From assembly GCA_012512865.1 (NCBI GenBank), contig JAAZDH010000281.1:1-26476 (forward strand): a DNA stretch of 26,476 bases, read 5' to 3'. Under the pieces are notes generated by a model. It had not been told where the DNA came from and ran no database searches. It was given only the letters and a program-made list of their open reading frames with translations. The translations under genes and the position numbers were made by a program. The stretch comes from Clostridiaceae bacterium (GTDB lineage: Bacteria; Bacillota; Clostridia; Acetivibrionales; DUMC01). Positions within the stretch are counted from its first letter, which is position 1; each line of letters opens with the position of its first letter. Below, in pieces: positions 7,152 to 15,032 of this stretch.

Positions 7152-9626
7152 ATGCCTAAGTCACAATTTATCGATCCAAGAGAGGTAAGAAAAAGCGGTA
7201 GCATATCCTTCAAGGATATTCCCGTGAACCAATACAACAAGACGATAGAGGAAGAGAAGGAGAATTATACGAAGGAAGATTTCATGAGAATATTCAGGGA
7301 TATGGCTATCATACGTGAATTTGAAACGATGATAAACGCCATTAAAACCACCGGAGAATACAACGGGATAAAGTACAATCATCCCGGGCCGGCCCACCTC
7401 TCGCTGGGGCAGGAGGCAGCCGCTGTAGGGCAGGCATACCTTCTTACAAAGGATGATTATATTTTCGGATCCCACAGGAGCCACGGGGAAGTCCTGGCAA
7501 AGGGGCTTTCGGCCATTGAAAAGATGGGAGACGATGAGCTTTATGACATAATGAAAAATTTCTTTGACGGCAAGATACTTAAAATAGTGGAAGGCAGGCA
7601 GAAAAACAGGAGCAGCATCAAGGAGCTTGCAATAGATTTCCTCGTATACGGGGTCCTTGCAGAGAACTTTGCACGGGAAACCGGGTTTAACAAGGGACTC
7701 GGCGGTTCAATGCACATCTTTTTCCCGCCCTTCGGCATATACCCGAACAATGCCATAGTAGGTGGCTCAGCAGATATTGCCGTTGGTGCGGCGCTGTTTA
7801 AGAAAATTAACAAGAAAAAAGGCATAGTTATTGTAAATATAGGGGACGGTTCCATGGGATGCGGCCCCGTGTGGGAGGCTATCTGCCTTGCAACCATGGA
7901 CCAGTACAAGCTTCTCTGGGAAGGGGAGTACAAGGGAGGACTGCCGTTGATTTTCAATTTTATGAACAATCAATACGGCATGGGAGGCCAAACCTGCGGA
8001 GAAACCATGGGATACAGGATCCTGGCACGCGTAGGGGCAGGCGTCAATCCCGAGCAGATGCATGCCGAAAGGGTGGACGGGTATAGCCCGCTGGCGGTTA
8101 TAGATGCCATCCGCAGGAAGAAGAAAATTCTCGAGCAAAAAGAAGGCCCCGTCCTGCTTGATACGCTGACTTACAGGTTTACGGGCCATTCTCCCTCGGA
8201 TGCTTCAAGTTACAGGACAAGGGAAGAGGTTGATGCATGGATGCAGGAGGACTCCCTTACCAGTTATAGAAGCAGCCTTGTTGAAGCCGGTGTTGCAAGC
8301 CATGATGAATTCGAAGAAATCCTTGAGAATGTAAAGGAATTGATAACAAGTACCTGCAGTATTGTTACGGACGATAACGTCTCACCCAGGATGGACCTGG
8401 TCAAGGACCCGGACGCCATAGCCAGGTACATGTTTTCAAATCAATGGGTGGAAAAGATGGAAGACAGGGAGTGCGAGACACTCATACCCAGGGAGGAAAA
8501 CCCGAGGGTCCAGCAGATTATGAAAAAGGTGAGGACGGGAATTGACGAGAACGGAAAGCCGGTTCCGAAGAACAGGGTTTACCAGTTAAGGGACGGCATT
8601 TTCGAGGCCATACTTGATAAATTCTACACGGACCCCACATTGATTGCATACGGGGAGGAAAACAGGGACTGGGGAGGAGCCTTCGCCGTGTACCGTGGGC
8701 TTACCGAGGCGCTGCCCTACCACAGGCTGTTTAACACCCCGATTTCGGAAGGTGCAATTGTAGGTTCGGCAGTCGGTTATGGAATGTGCGGTGGCCGGGT
8801 TATCGCGGAATTGATGTACTGCGACTTCCTTGGAAGAGCAGGGGATGAAATATTCAACCAGCTTTCAAAATGGCAGGCCATGAGCGCAGGGCTGCTAAAA
8901 ATGCCGGTTGTTGTCAGGGTGTCCGTTGGCTCGAAGTATGGGGCACAGCATTCGCAGGACTGGACATCACTTGTTGCCCACATTCCCGGCTTAAAGGTGG
9001 TATTCCCCGCAACGCCGTATGATGCGAAGGGCTTGATGAACAGTGCCCTCATGGGGACAGACCCGGTGGTATTTTTCGAGAGCCAGAGAATATATGACAT
9101 AGGGGAATTATTCCATCCCGGGGGGGTCCCTGGAGGTTATTACGAAGTGCCCATAGGAGAGCCGGATGTAAAGAAAGAGGGGAAGGACCTTACGATTCTT
9201 ACCATAGGGGCAACACTCTACAGGGCCCTGGATGCAGCAAAGATATTGGAAGAGAAGTACGGGGTTTCGGTTGAAATAATTGACGCACGCACACTCGTGC
9301 CGTTTAATTATGAAAAAGTATTGGAGTCTGTCAGAAAAACTGGTAAAATTGTATTAGCCAGCGATGCATGCGAGAGAAACTCGTACCTTAAGAACATGGC
9401 ACAAACAATAACTGAAATTGCCTTTGATTACCTTGATGCCCCGCCCGTGGTGGTCGGTTCCATGAACTGGATAACGCCTGCGCACGAGCTGGAGGAATAC
9501 TTCTTCCCGCAGCCAGGGTGGATTGTCGACGCGGTGCATGAAAAAATCATGCCGTTGAAGGGGCATGTGCCAAAGACAAATTACACCCCGAACGAGCAGC
9601 TGAGAAGAAACAAGAAGGGCATTTAG
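7152..9626 (+). CDS. Fused alpha-beta thiamine-diphosphate dehydrogenase, E1 component
   Basis: E1 decarboxylates or cleaves a 2-oxo substrate with thiamine diphosphate and acylates E2. Here both E1 subunits are one 824-residue chain. Residues 45-400 are the alpha part, with HLSLGQEA (82-89), the SHRSHGE signature (107-113), GLGGSMH (182-188) and the thiamine/metal motif GDGS at 231 to MNN at 271-273; this span is about ten residues longer than the usual GDG-to-NN spacing. An additional segment of about 50 residues (125-180) lies before GGSMH. Residues 475-815 are the beta part, with the catalytic Glu533 in NTPISEGAIVGSAVGYG and the C-terminal transketolase-like domain. The start follows GAGGGAG. 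Bacterial complexes of this type usually have separate alpha and beta genes, so the fusion and the insert mark a divergent branch of unknown substrate; pyruvate, a branched-chain 2-oxoacid and acetoin-like ketones all remain possible. Confidence 0.9.
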   Translation: MPKSQFIDPREVRKSGSISFKDIPVNQYNKTIEEEKENYTKEDFMRIFRDMAIIREFETMINAIKTTGEYNGIKYNHPGPAHLSLGQEAAAVGQAYLLTKDDYIFGSHRSHGEVLAKGLSAIEKMGDDELYDIMKNFFDGKILKIVEGRQKNRSSIKELAIDFLVYGVLAENFARETGFNKGLGGSMHIFFPPFGIYPNNAIVGGSADIAVGAALFKKINKKKGIVIVNIGDGSMGCGPVWEAICLATMDQYKLLWEGEYKGGLPLIFNFMNNQYGMGGQTCGETMGYRILARVGAGVNPEQMHAERVDGYSPLAVIDAIRRKKKILEQKEGPVLLDTLTYRFTGHSPSDASSYRTREEVDAWMQEDSLTSYRSSLVEAGVASHDEFEEILENVKELITSTCSIVTDDNVSPRMDLVKDPDAIARYMFSNQWVEKMEDRECETLIPREENPRVQQIMKKVRTGIDENGKPVPKNRVYQLRDGIFEAILDKFYTDPTLIAYGEENRDWGGAFAVYRGLTEALPYHRLFNTPISEGAIVGSAVGYGMCGGRVIAELMYCDFLGRAGDEIFNQLSKWQAMSAGLLKMPVVVRVSVGSKYGAQHSQDWTSLVAHIPGLKVVFPATPYDAKGLMNSALMGTDPVVFFESQRIYDIGELFHPGGVPGGYYEVPIGEPDVKKEGKDLTILTIGATLYRALDAAKILEEKYGVSVEIIDARTLVPFNYEKVLESVRKTGKIVLASDACERNSYLKNMAQTITEIAFDYLDAPPVVVGSMNWITPAHELEEYFFPQPGWIVDAVHEKIMPLKGHVPKTNYTPNEQLRRNKKGI

Positions 9627-9698
9627 CAAGGCATCCAGCAGGGCAGGGGGCGGTTACCTTGTCCCGCTTAACCATAATTATGAAAGTCAGGATGTGGT

Positions 9699-10466
9699 TT
9701 GGAATTGAATGGCAGGCAACAGCAAATACTGAGCATTATAGAAAATAAGGGAGAGGTCCAGCTGCAGCAATTGAAGGAGATGTTCCCGGAAGTTTCAATG
9801 ATGACTTTGAGGAGGGACCTCATAAGCCTTGAAAACGAGGGATACCTGGTACGCACCTATGGCGGAGCCATAAGCGTAAAAAGGATCGGGGATGCCCAGA
9901 AGGAAGAGAATGCTTATTCCATAAGGGCCGGCGAAAACATCGAAGCAAAAACAAGAATCGCGGAAAAAGCCGTAGGCATGCTTGAAACAGGACGCTCGAT
10001 ATTTTTTGATTCCGGGAGCACGCTGATGTACCTTGCCAGGATAATTCCCGACGATAGCTATTCCATCTTGACGAGTGGGGCAAATATCGCCCTGGAGCTG
10101 GTGAAGAAGCTAAGGCCTTCGGTGGTGACGCTTGGCGGGCAGGTAAACAGGAATACGCTTTCGATGTCAGGGCCGTATGCAAATTACATCCTTGACATGG
10201 TAAACATCGATATGGCCTTCATGTCGGCTTCGGGTTTCTCCATTGAAAATGGTTTCACCGTGGGAAATATTTACGAATGCGAGCTTAAGAGAAAGGTTGT
10301 AAAAAAAGCCAAAAAAGTGATAATGCTGATGGATACAAGTAAAATAAACAAGGATATGCCCTTTACCTATTCAACTCTCAAGGATATTGACATATGGATA
10401 TGCGAAAAAACCTTGCCGGAAGATTTGGCGGAAGAGGCAAGAAGGCAGGGTGTTGAAATACTGTAA
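9699..10466 (+). CDS. DeoR-family transcriptional regulator
   Basis: DeoR-family proteins are mostly repressors released by a phosphorylated sugar intermediate. Residues 1-57 are the winged helix-turn-helix (RQQQILSIIENKGEVQLQQL; MTLRRDLISLENEGYLVRTY). Residues 75-235 are the DeoRC effector domain, with the phosphosugar-binding pattern DSGSTLMYLA and the LTSGANIA and LGGQVNRNT loops. The length of 255 residues is normal. The start is probably the TTG at 9699, because the homologous N-terminus begins only a few residues before RQQQIL and no better in-frame start exists; the RBS (AGGATGTGG) is weak. It sits inside the operon after E1 with a 72-base gap, so it probably controls its own transcription through the 3689-3758 repeats. 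A sugar-phosphate ligand would fit the kinase encoded downstream. Confidence 0.9.
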   Translation: MELNGRQQQILSIIENKGEVQLQQLKEMFPEVSMMTLRRDLISLENEGYLVRTYGGAISVKRIGDAQKEENAYSIRAGENIEAKTRIAEKAVGMLETGRSIFFDSGSTLMYLARIIPDDSYSILTSGANIALELVKKLRPSVVTLGGQVNRNTLSMSGPYANYILDMVNIDMAFMSASGFSIENGFTVGNIYECELKRKVVKKAKKVIMLMDTSKINKDMPFTYSTLKDIDIWICEKTLPEDLAEEARRQGVEIL

Positions 10467-10518
10467 AAGTAAAAATGTGCGGGCTTGTATAAGCACGGAA
10501 AAGTATATGTAAATGAGA

Positions 10519-10540
10519 ACATGCCAACCAAAAGGCATGT
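10519..10540 (+). other. Small perfect hairpin between the regulator and SDR genes
   Basis: ACATGCC and GGCATGT form a perfect 7-bp stem around an eight-base A-rich loop. It is followed by A rather than T, so it is not a standard intrinsic terminator. It could be an RNA-processing or stability element, or a protein site. Confidence 0.4.
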
Positions 10541-10602
10541 AAAAAACACGTAAAAGACAAGAAAGGAATGAACCAGGAACATAAATTGGAGGTGTTTCCC
10601 GC

Positions 10603-11472
10603 TTGAGTAGAGAACCAGGTAACATGTTGAGCAATGAAACCGGCAGGATGTTTGAAAATGCCAGTATTAAAGAAGCCGGCAATGCACCGGGCATTTGCAC
10701 GGGCAGGCTGAAGGGACAGGTTGCCATCGTTACGGGAGCTGCCCAGGGGCTTGGAGAAGCACTGGCCGAAAGGCTTGACAGGGAAGGATGCAAGGTAGTT
10801 GTAGCCGATATCAATTATGAGAAGGCAAAGGCAGTGGCAGAAAGACTTACGGATGCAATAGCGGTAAAAGTTGATGTAACGAATGAAGAAGAGGTCGAAA
10901 ACATGGTAAAAACTGCGGTTGAAAGGTTCGGCAAGCTGGACTTGCTTGTATCAAACGCAGCCATTCTCATAGCAAAACCCGTAACGGAATTCACTGTTGC
11001 CGAATGGAGAAAAATGATTGATGTAAACCTCGTGGGTTATTTTATCTGTGCAAAGGCTGCGGCAAAGGCCATGATACCCAACAGGAAAGGCAATATAATT
11101 CAAATTAACAGCAAATCAGGCAAAAAAGGGTCATACAAGAATTCAGCCTATGCTTCGTCAAAATTCGGCGGGATTGGCCTCACTCAAAGCCTGGCCCTCG
11201 AGCTTGCAGAACATAACATAAGGGTTAATGCGATATGCCCTGGAAACCTGCTTGACTCCCCCCTGTGGGTTAACAGCTTGTATGAGCAGTATGCCAGGAA
11301 CCAGGGCTTGACTGTTGAAGAAGTAAGAAAGAAATACTTAAGCCAGGTCCCCCTTGGGAGAGGGTGTACCTACGAGGATGTTGCCAATGTAATGGTGTTT
11401 CTTGCATCAGGTGAAGCAAGCTACATGACGGGACAGGCGATTAACGTGACAGGAGGCCAGGAGATGCGATGA
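10603..11472 (+). CDS. Short-chain dehydrogenase close to sorbitol-6-phosphate 2-dehydrogenase (SrlD)
   Basis: This is an NAD(P)-dependent oxidoreductase of the classical SDR fold. It shows the cofactor loop TGAAQGLG (44-51), the SNAA segment (117-120), the catalytic Ser in IIQINSKSGK and the YASSK active-site pair Tyr183/Lys187. From memory, the region from NLVGYF to the C-terminus (KFGGIGLTQSLALELAE, GNLLDSPLW, INVTGGQ) closely matches E. coli SrlD, which oxidises D-sorbitol 6-phosphate to fructose 6-phosphate. A phosphorylated polyol or ketose is therefore a reasonable substrate class, though not proven. The TTG start is supported by GGAGGTG eight bases upstream and gives an unusual 35-residue Asn/Gly/Glu-rich N-terminal tail before the Rossmann fold. 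It sits in the operon between the DeoR gene and the PHP gene. Confidence 0.88.
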   Translation: MSREPGNMLSNETGRMFENASIKEAGNAPGICTGRLKGQVAIVTGAAQGLGEALAERLDREGCKVVVADINYEKAKAVAERLTDAIAVKVDVTNEEEVENMVKTAVERFGKLDLLVSNAAILIAKPVTEFTVAEWRKMIDVNLVGYFICAKAAAKAMIPNRKGNIIQINSKSGKKGSYKNSAYASSKFGGIGLTQSLALELAEHNIRVNAICPGNLLDSPLWVNSLYEQYARNQGLTVEEVRKKYLSQVPLGRGCTYEDVANVMVFLASGEASYMTGQAINVTGGQEMR

Positions 11473-11617
11473 ACATGTGCAAATCCCCCGCGCGGGTATC
11501 GTACGGCGTATATGTGCATCATGCTGTTTTCCGCTGTATGCACGAATCCAACCGCGGGGATACCGCAGGGGTACTGCTGTGACGGGCGGGTTGAATGAAT
11601 TATAACAGGTGGTTCAA

Positions 11618-13156
11618 ATGAATATTCAAATGAATAAGGGTAAAATTAACAATATTGATAATATAAATATACGTGATGCGGTTGAAAGCAGCGGTTTGGC
11701 TGAAAGCAACGGGCCGGCTGAAAATAATGGCTTGGCCGGGAATATCAGGCTCTCCGAAAACAAGGGATTGGCTGAGAATACCAGGCCGGCCGAAAACAAA
11801 AATCTTGCCAGGAATAATTGCCTGGCAGAGGATTGCAGCTTGACTGGAAACCTTGTTCAAAACCTGGTTGAGAATTTAAACCACAGCAGCGTTGAAATAA
11901 GGCTTGAGAGTTTAAGGGAGCTGGTAAAATTGGTAGAAGCCGGCAAGATACCCAGACCCGAAAGAGGGAATGATGTAAACAACCACATCCATACAATCTA
12001 TTCTTTTTCACCGTATTCACCGGCCAAGGCCACCTGGATGGCGTATAATGCAGGCCTGAGGACGGCCGGCATCATGGACCATGATTCCATAAGCGGGGCC
12101 CTGGAGTTTATAGAAGCGGGGAAAATCCTTGGAATTGCCACAACGATAGGCGTGGAGTGCAGGGCGGATTTTTCGGCGACACCACTGAATGGAAGAAAAA
12201 TAAACAATCCTGACCAGGATTCTGTTGCTTACGTGGCCCTCCACGGGATACCCCACCAAAAGATAGAAGACGTCAGGGGATTCTTTTATCCATATGCTAG
12301 GGAAAGGAACAAGCGTAATTATCTCATGGTCAGCCGGCTTAACAGCCTGCTCGAACCATATAGCATACATATTGATTACGAAAAGGATGTAGTCCCCCTG
12401 TCAAAACGGGAGGAAGGCGGAAGCGTAACCGAAAGGCATATACTCTTTGCGTTGGCCCGTGCCCTCGTGGAAAAGTACAAAAGGGGCAAGAGCCTGGTGG
12501 ATTTTTTAAAGGAGGAAATGGGAATAAGCATTAAACCAAGGATAGAACAATATCTTCTTGATGCCTCCAACGAGTATTACGAGTATGACCTGCTTGGAGT
12601 GCTGAAGAGCGACCTCCTGGAAAAGTTCTACGCGGATGCGGCCAGGGAGTGCCCCGGTATAAGGGAATTGATAGACTTTTCAAACAGCATAGGAGCAATC
12701 TCGGCCTATGCATACCTTGGAGATGTAACAGATTCCGTCACCGGGGACAAAAAAGCCCAGAAGTTTGAAGATGACTACATTGAACTGCTGTTCGAGGTCC
12801 TGAAGGAACTTGGCTTCAATGCCGTGACATACATGCCTTCAAGAAATACAATCACGCAGCTGAAAAGGGTAAAGGACCTATGCTGCAGGCATGGTTTTTT
12901 CCAAATCAGCGGGGAAGACATAAATTCGCCCAGGCAGTCCTTTATTTGTATTGCCATGAGGGACAGGGAGTTTGAAAACCTTTTCGATTCCACCTGGGCG
13001 CTGGTAGGGCACGAGATAGCCGCCACTGAAGATATAAGGCGTGGCATGTTTTCCAGGGAAACCATCGGCAGGTATCCAGTTTTAAACGAGAGGATACGGA
13101 TTTACAAGGAAATAGGGCTTTCGAGCGCAGGACTTGCCAGGGCCGGAAATATATAG
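11618..13156 (+). CDS. PHP-domain metal-dependent hydrolase-like protein of unknown substrate
   Basis: PHP proteins are usually metal-dependent phosphoesterases. With ATG 11618, preceded by AGGTGG five bases upstream, the product has 512 residues. Residues 25-78 are a 6-residue repeat of the GLAENN type with no likely catalytic role. The PHP core starts with NHIHTIYSFSPYS (HxH at H123/H125), then MDHDS (D154-H155-D156) and IGVECRADF (E180), all standard metal ligands. The later motif reads SGEDINSPR where most PHP enzymes have a Gly-Ser-Asp-x-His type sequence. About 250 residues of mostly helical sequence separate the N- and C-terminal motifs, longer than in histidinol phosphatase. It is not a DNA polymerase domain. 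It is expressed with a kinase and a dehydrogenase, so hydrolysis of a phosphorylated or cyclic sugar intermediate is a sensible guess, but no function can be assigned. Confidence 0.85.
   Translation: MNIQMNKGKINNIDNINIRDAVESSGLAESNGPAENNGLAGNIRLSENKGLAENTRPAENKNLARNNCLAEDCSLTGNLVQNLVENLNHSSVEIRLESLRELVKLVEAGKIPRPERGNDVNNHIHTIYSFSPYSPAKATWMAYNAGLRTAGIMDHDSISGALEFIEAGKILGIATTIGVECRADFSATPLNGRKINNPDQDSVAYVALHGIPHQKIEDVRGFFYPYARERNKRNYLMVSRLNSLLEPYSIHIDYEKDVVPLSKREEGGSVTERHILFALARALVEKYKRGKSLVDFLKEEMGISIKPRIEQYLLDASNEYYEYDLLGVLKSDLLEKFYADAARECPGIRELIDFSNSIGAISAYAYLGDVTDSVTGDKKAQKFEDDYIELLFEVLKELGFNAVTYMPSRNTITQLKRVKDLCCRHGFFQISGEDINSPRQSFICIAMRDREFENLFDSTWALVGHEIAATEDIRRGMFSRETIGRYPVLNERIRIYKEIGLSSAGLARAGNI
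11684..11845 (+). repeat. 18-bp coding minisatellite, nine units, in the PHP gene
   Basis: Nine consecutive 18-base units (pattern GAAAAyAAnGGnyTGGCy) encode six-residue steps such as ESNGPA, ENNGLA, ENKGLA and ENTRPA. No indels break the register. The units differ mainly at single bases, indicating expansion followed by drift. Confidence 0.88.
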
Positions 13157-13260
13157 TTTCACTATAGTTATTACTAGTTATTACTATAGTTTAATTTTCA
13201 TTAATAATATAATTTTCACTATAGTTTTAACTACAGTTTAGTTTTCACTATAGTTATTAC
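13157..13260. repeat. Direct repeats TTTCACTATAGTTATTAC before the kinase gene
   Basis: TTTCACTATAGTTATTAC occurs exactly at 13157-13174 and again at 13243-13260, with a partial copy (TTTCACTATAGTT) at 13214-13226 and further fragments between. Each copy contains the palindrome ACTATAGT. The array fills the gap between the PHP stop codon and rhaB. It could be a cluster of protein-binding sites or simply another intergenic minisatellite. Its inverse contains TAACTATAGTG, loosely like TAACTATAAAGTG at 3713-3725 in the operon promoter region, but the match is weak. Confidence 0.6.
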
Positions 13261-13323
13261 CGGGTTAATCAAAATTTCAAGCGAAATATAAATCAGAAAG
13301 ATAATCGAAAAGGGGTGTATGCC

Positions 13324-14796
13324 ATGCTAAAGCTTCTGGCTTTTGATTTTGGAGCAAGCAGCGGTCGTGCGATACTTGGGCGGTTTGACGGGAATAAGAT
13401 TGTGCTTGATGAAGTACACAGGTTTTCCAACGACCCGGTCATGGTTAATGAAACGCTGTACTGGGATGTGCTTAGGCTTTTTCATGAAATGAAGGCTGGA
13501 ATTCTAAAATGCGTGCAAAAGGGCGACAAGGACATAGCAGGGATAGGCGTGGACACCTGGGGTGTGGACTTTGGGCTCCTGGATGACTCGGGCGGGTTGC
13601 TTTCAAACCCGGTGCATTACAGGGATGCCCGTACTGAAAACATGATTGAAGAGGCATGTAAAATTGTACCGAAAAGGGAAATATACGAAGAGACCGGCAT
13701 CCAGTTCATGAAATTCAACACGCTGTACCAGCTCCTGGCAATGAAGCTCGAAAATTCCCCCGTCCTGGAAAAAGCCAGGACGATGCTTCTCATGCCGGAT
13801 CTATTCAATTATTTCCTTACCGGCGAAAAATATTCGGAATATTCGATAGTAAGCACAACGCAGATGATGAACCCGAGGACGGGGAATTGGGCGGGCACCT
13901 TGCTTGACAGGATGGGTATTCCCGGAGAAATACTCACGGACATAGTGGATGCCGGGAATGTAATAGGTAAGGTGAGCAAGAATATACAAGAGGAGCTTAA
14001 CATCGGGGATGTGCCTGTTATTGCAGTAGCCGAGCATGATACGGGCAGTGCTGTCGTATCCGTGCCCGCATCGGGAGAGAAGTTTGCGTATTTAAGCAGC
14101 GGGACCTGGTCCCTTCTTGGAGTGGAACTGCCTTCCCCGGTGATAAATGATACTACATATAGCCTGGATTACACGAATGAAGGCGGCTACAACAGGACCA
14201 CGAGGCTTCTTAAAAACATAATGGGCTTGTGGATACTCCAGGAATGTAAAAGAGAATGGGATAAAAGCGGTGAAGTATTAAGCTACGATGAGCTGGAGAA
14301 GATGGCCGGAGCGCAGGCAAAACCCTTTGCCGCCTTTATCGACCCTGATAACGACCTCTTTTACAGCCCGGGAAATATGCCTGCAAGGGTCGCCGGGTTT
14401 TGCAGGAAGACAGGGCAGGAAGTGCCGCAGGACAAGGCTTCAATAGTAAGGTGCGTACTGGAAAGCCTTGCGCTGAAATACAGGATGACGATAGACGGCC
14501 TGGAAAAAATACTGGGATATGAAATCCCCGTTTTGCATATCGTGGGAGGCGGAACCAGGAATGAAGCCTTGTGCCGTTATACCGCGGATGCGCTGGGCAG
14601 GGAGGTTATAACGGGACCCGTCGAGGCAACATCCCTGGGAAATATCCTGTGCCAGTTGATGGCCCTGGGGGAAGTCAAGGGAATAAAGGAGGCACGGGAA
14701 CTGGTGAAAAAATCTTTCCCGGTCCGCGTATATGAACCGGAGGATGTGCCTTCTTGGGAAGAGGCCTATTCAAGGTTTAAAAAGATTGTCATATAG
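13324..14796 (+). CDS. rhaB: Rhamnulokinase-type FGGY carbohydrate kinase
   Basis: FGGY kinases phosphorylate a ketose or polyol with ATP. The N-terminal phosphate loop FGASSGRAILG, the ETLYWDVLRLFHEMKAGI segment, the AEHDTGSA site, SSGTWSLLGVELPSP and the C-terminal nucleotide site HIVGGGTRNEALCRY are all typical of RhaB, which converts L-rhamnulose to L-rhamnulose 1-phosphate. The length of 491 residues is normal. ATG 13324 is preferred over the GTG at 13315 because the GGGG of the RBS (13312-13315) is eight bases before it. The gene closes the operon, and a hairpin follows 46 bases later. No rhamnose isomerase or rhamnulose-phosphate aldolase lies nearby, so the true substrate may be another deoxy-ketose or polyol; the family assignment is firm, the substrate less so. 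Confidence 0.88.
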   Translation: MLKLLAFDFGASSGRAILGRFDGNKIVLDEVHRFSNDPVMVNETLYWDVLRLFHEMKAGILKCVQKGDKDIAGIGVDTWGVDFGLLDDSGGLLSNPVHYRDARTENMIEEACKIVPKREIYEETGIQFMKFNTLYQLLAMKLENSPVLEKARTMLLMPDLFNYFLTGEKYSEYSIVSTTQMMNPRTGNWAGTLLDRMGIPGEILTDIVDAGNVIGKVSKNIQEELNIGDVPVIAVAEHDTGSAVVSVPASGEKFAYLSSGTWSLLGVELPSPVINDTTYSLDYTNEGGYNRTTRLLKNIMGLWILQECKREWDKSGEVLSYDELEKMAGAQAKPFAAFIDPDNDLFYSPGNMPARVAGFCRKTGQEVPQDKASIVRCVLESLALKYRMTIDGLEKILGYEIPVLHIVGGGTRNEALCRYTADALGREVITGPVEATSLGNILCQLMALGEVKGIKEARELVKKSFPVRVYEPEDVPSWEEAYSRFKKIVI

Positions 14797-14807
14797 CTCT
14801 TCATTCT

Positions 14808-14841
14808 CACAGTTTTGCTTTGTTCACAGCTTTGCTTTGTG
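14808..14841. repeat. 17-bp tandem duplication after rhaB
   Basis: CACAGTTTTGCTTTGTT and CACAGCTTTGCTTTGTG lie head to tail with two differences. A separate 13-bp tandem pair, ACAGGTCTATATT, lies at 14906-14931, beyond the terminator. Confidence 0.7.
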
Positions 14842-14842
14842 C

Positions 14843-14888
14843 GGTTCGAAGCTTGGTTTAAGCAATGGCTTGGATCAAGTTTCGAACC
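14843..14888 (+). terminator. Intrinsic terminator of the seven-gene operon
   Basis: GGTTCGAAGCTTG at 14843-14855 pairs with CAAGTTTCGAACC at 14876-14888 through 13 base pairs including one G-U, around a 20-base loop. A T-rich stretch (ATATTTTATTG) follows. It lies 46 bases after the rhaB stop and marks the end of the operon. Confidence 0.7.
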
Positions 14889-15032
14889 ATATTTTATTGA
14901 TTGTAACAGGTCTATATTACAGGTCTATATTTTGTTTGTAATATATTTCTATGGAACTTCATTGGCAATCCCACGTCTAATTATTTGAAAAAACAAAAGA
15001 AAAAAAATACATAATTGATGGGAGTGTTTTAA

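Noticed and set aside
11473..11617. GC-rich gap with GTGCAT/ATGCAC and CCGCGCGG palindromes, as a terminator or attachment site
   Set aside because: Stems are short with long loops, no T-run follows, and no integrase is near.
14843..14888. GGTTCGAA resembling a tRNA T-loop
   Set aside because: No acceptor, D or anticodon arms surround it; the pairing fits a terminator hairpin better.
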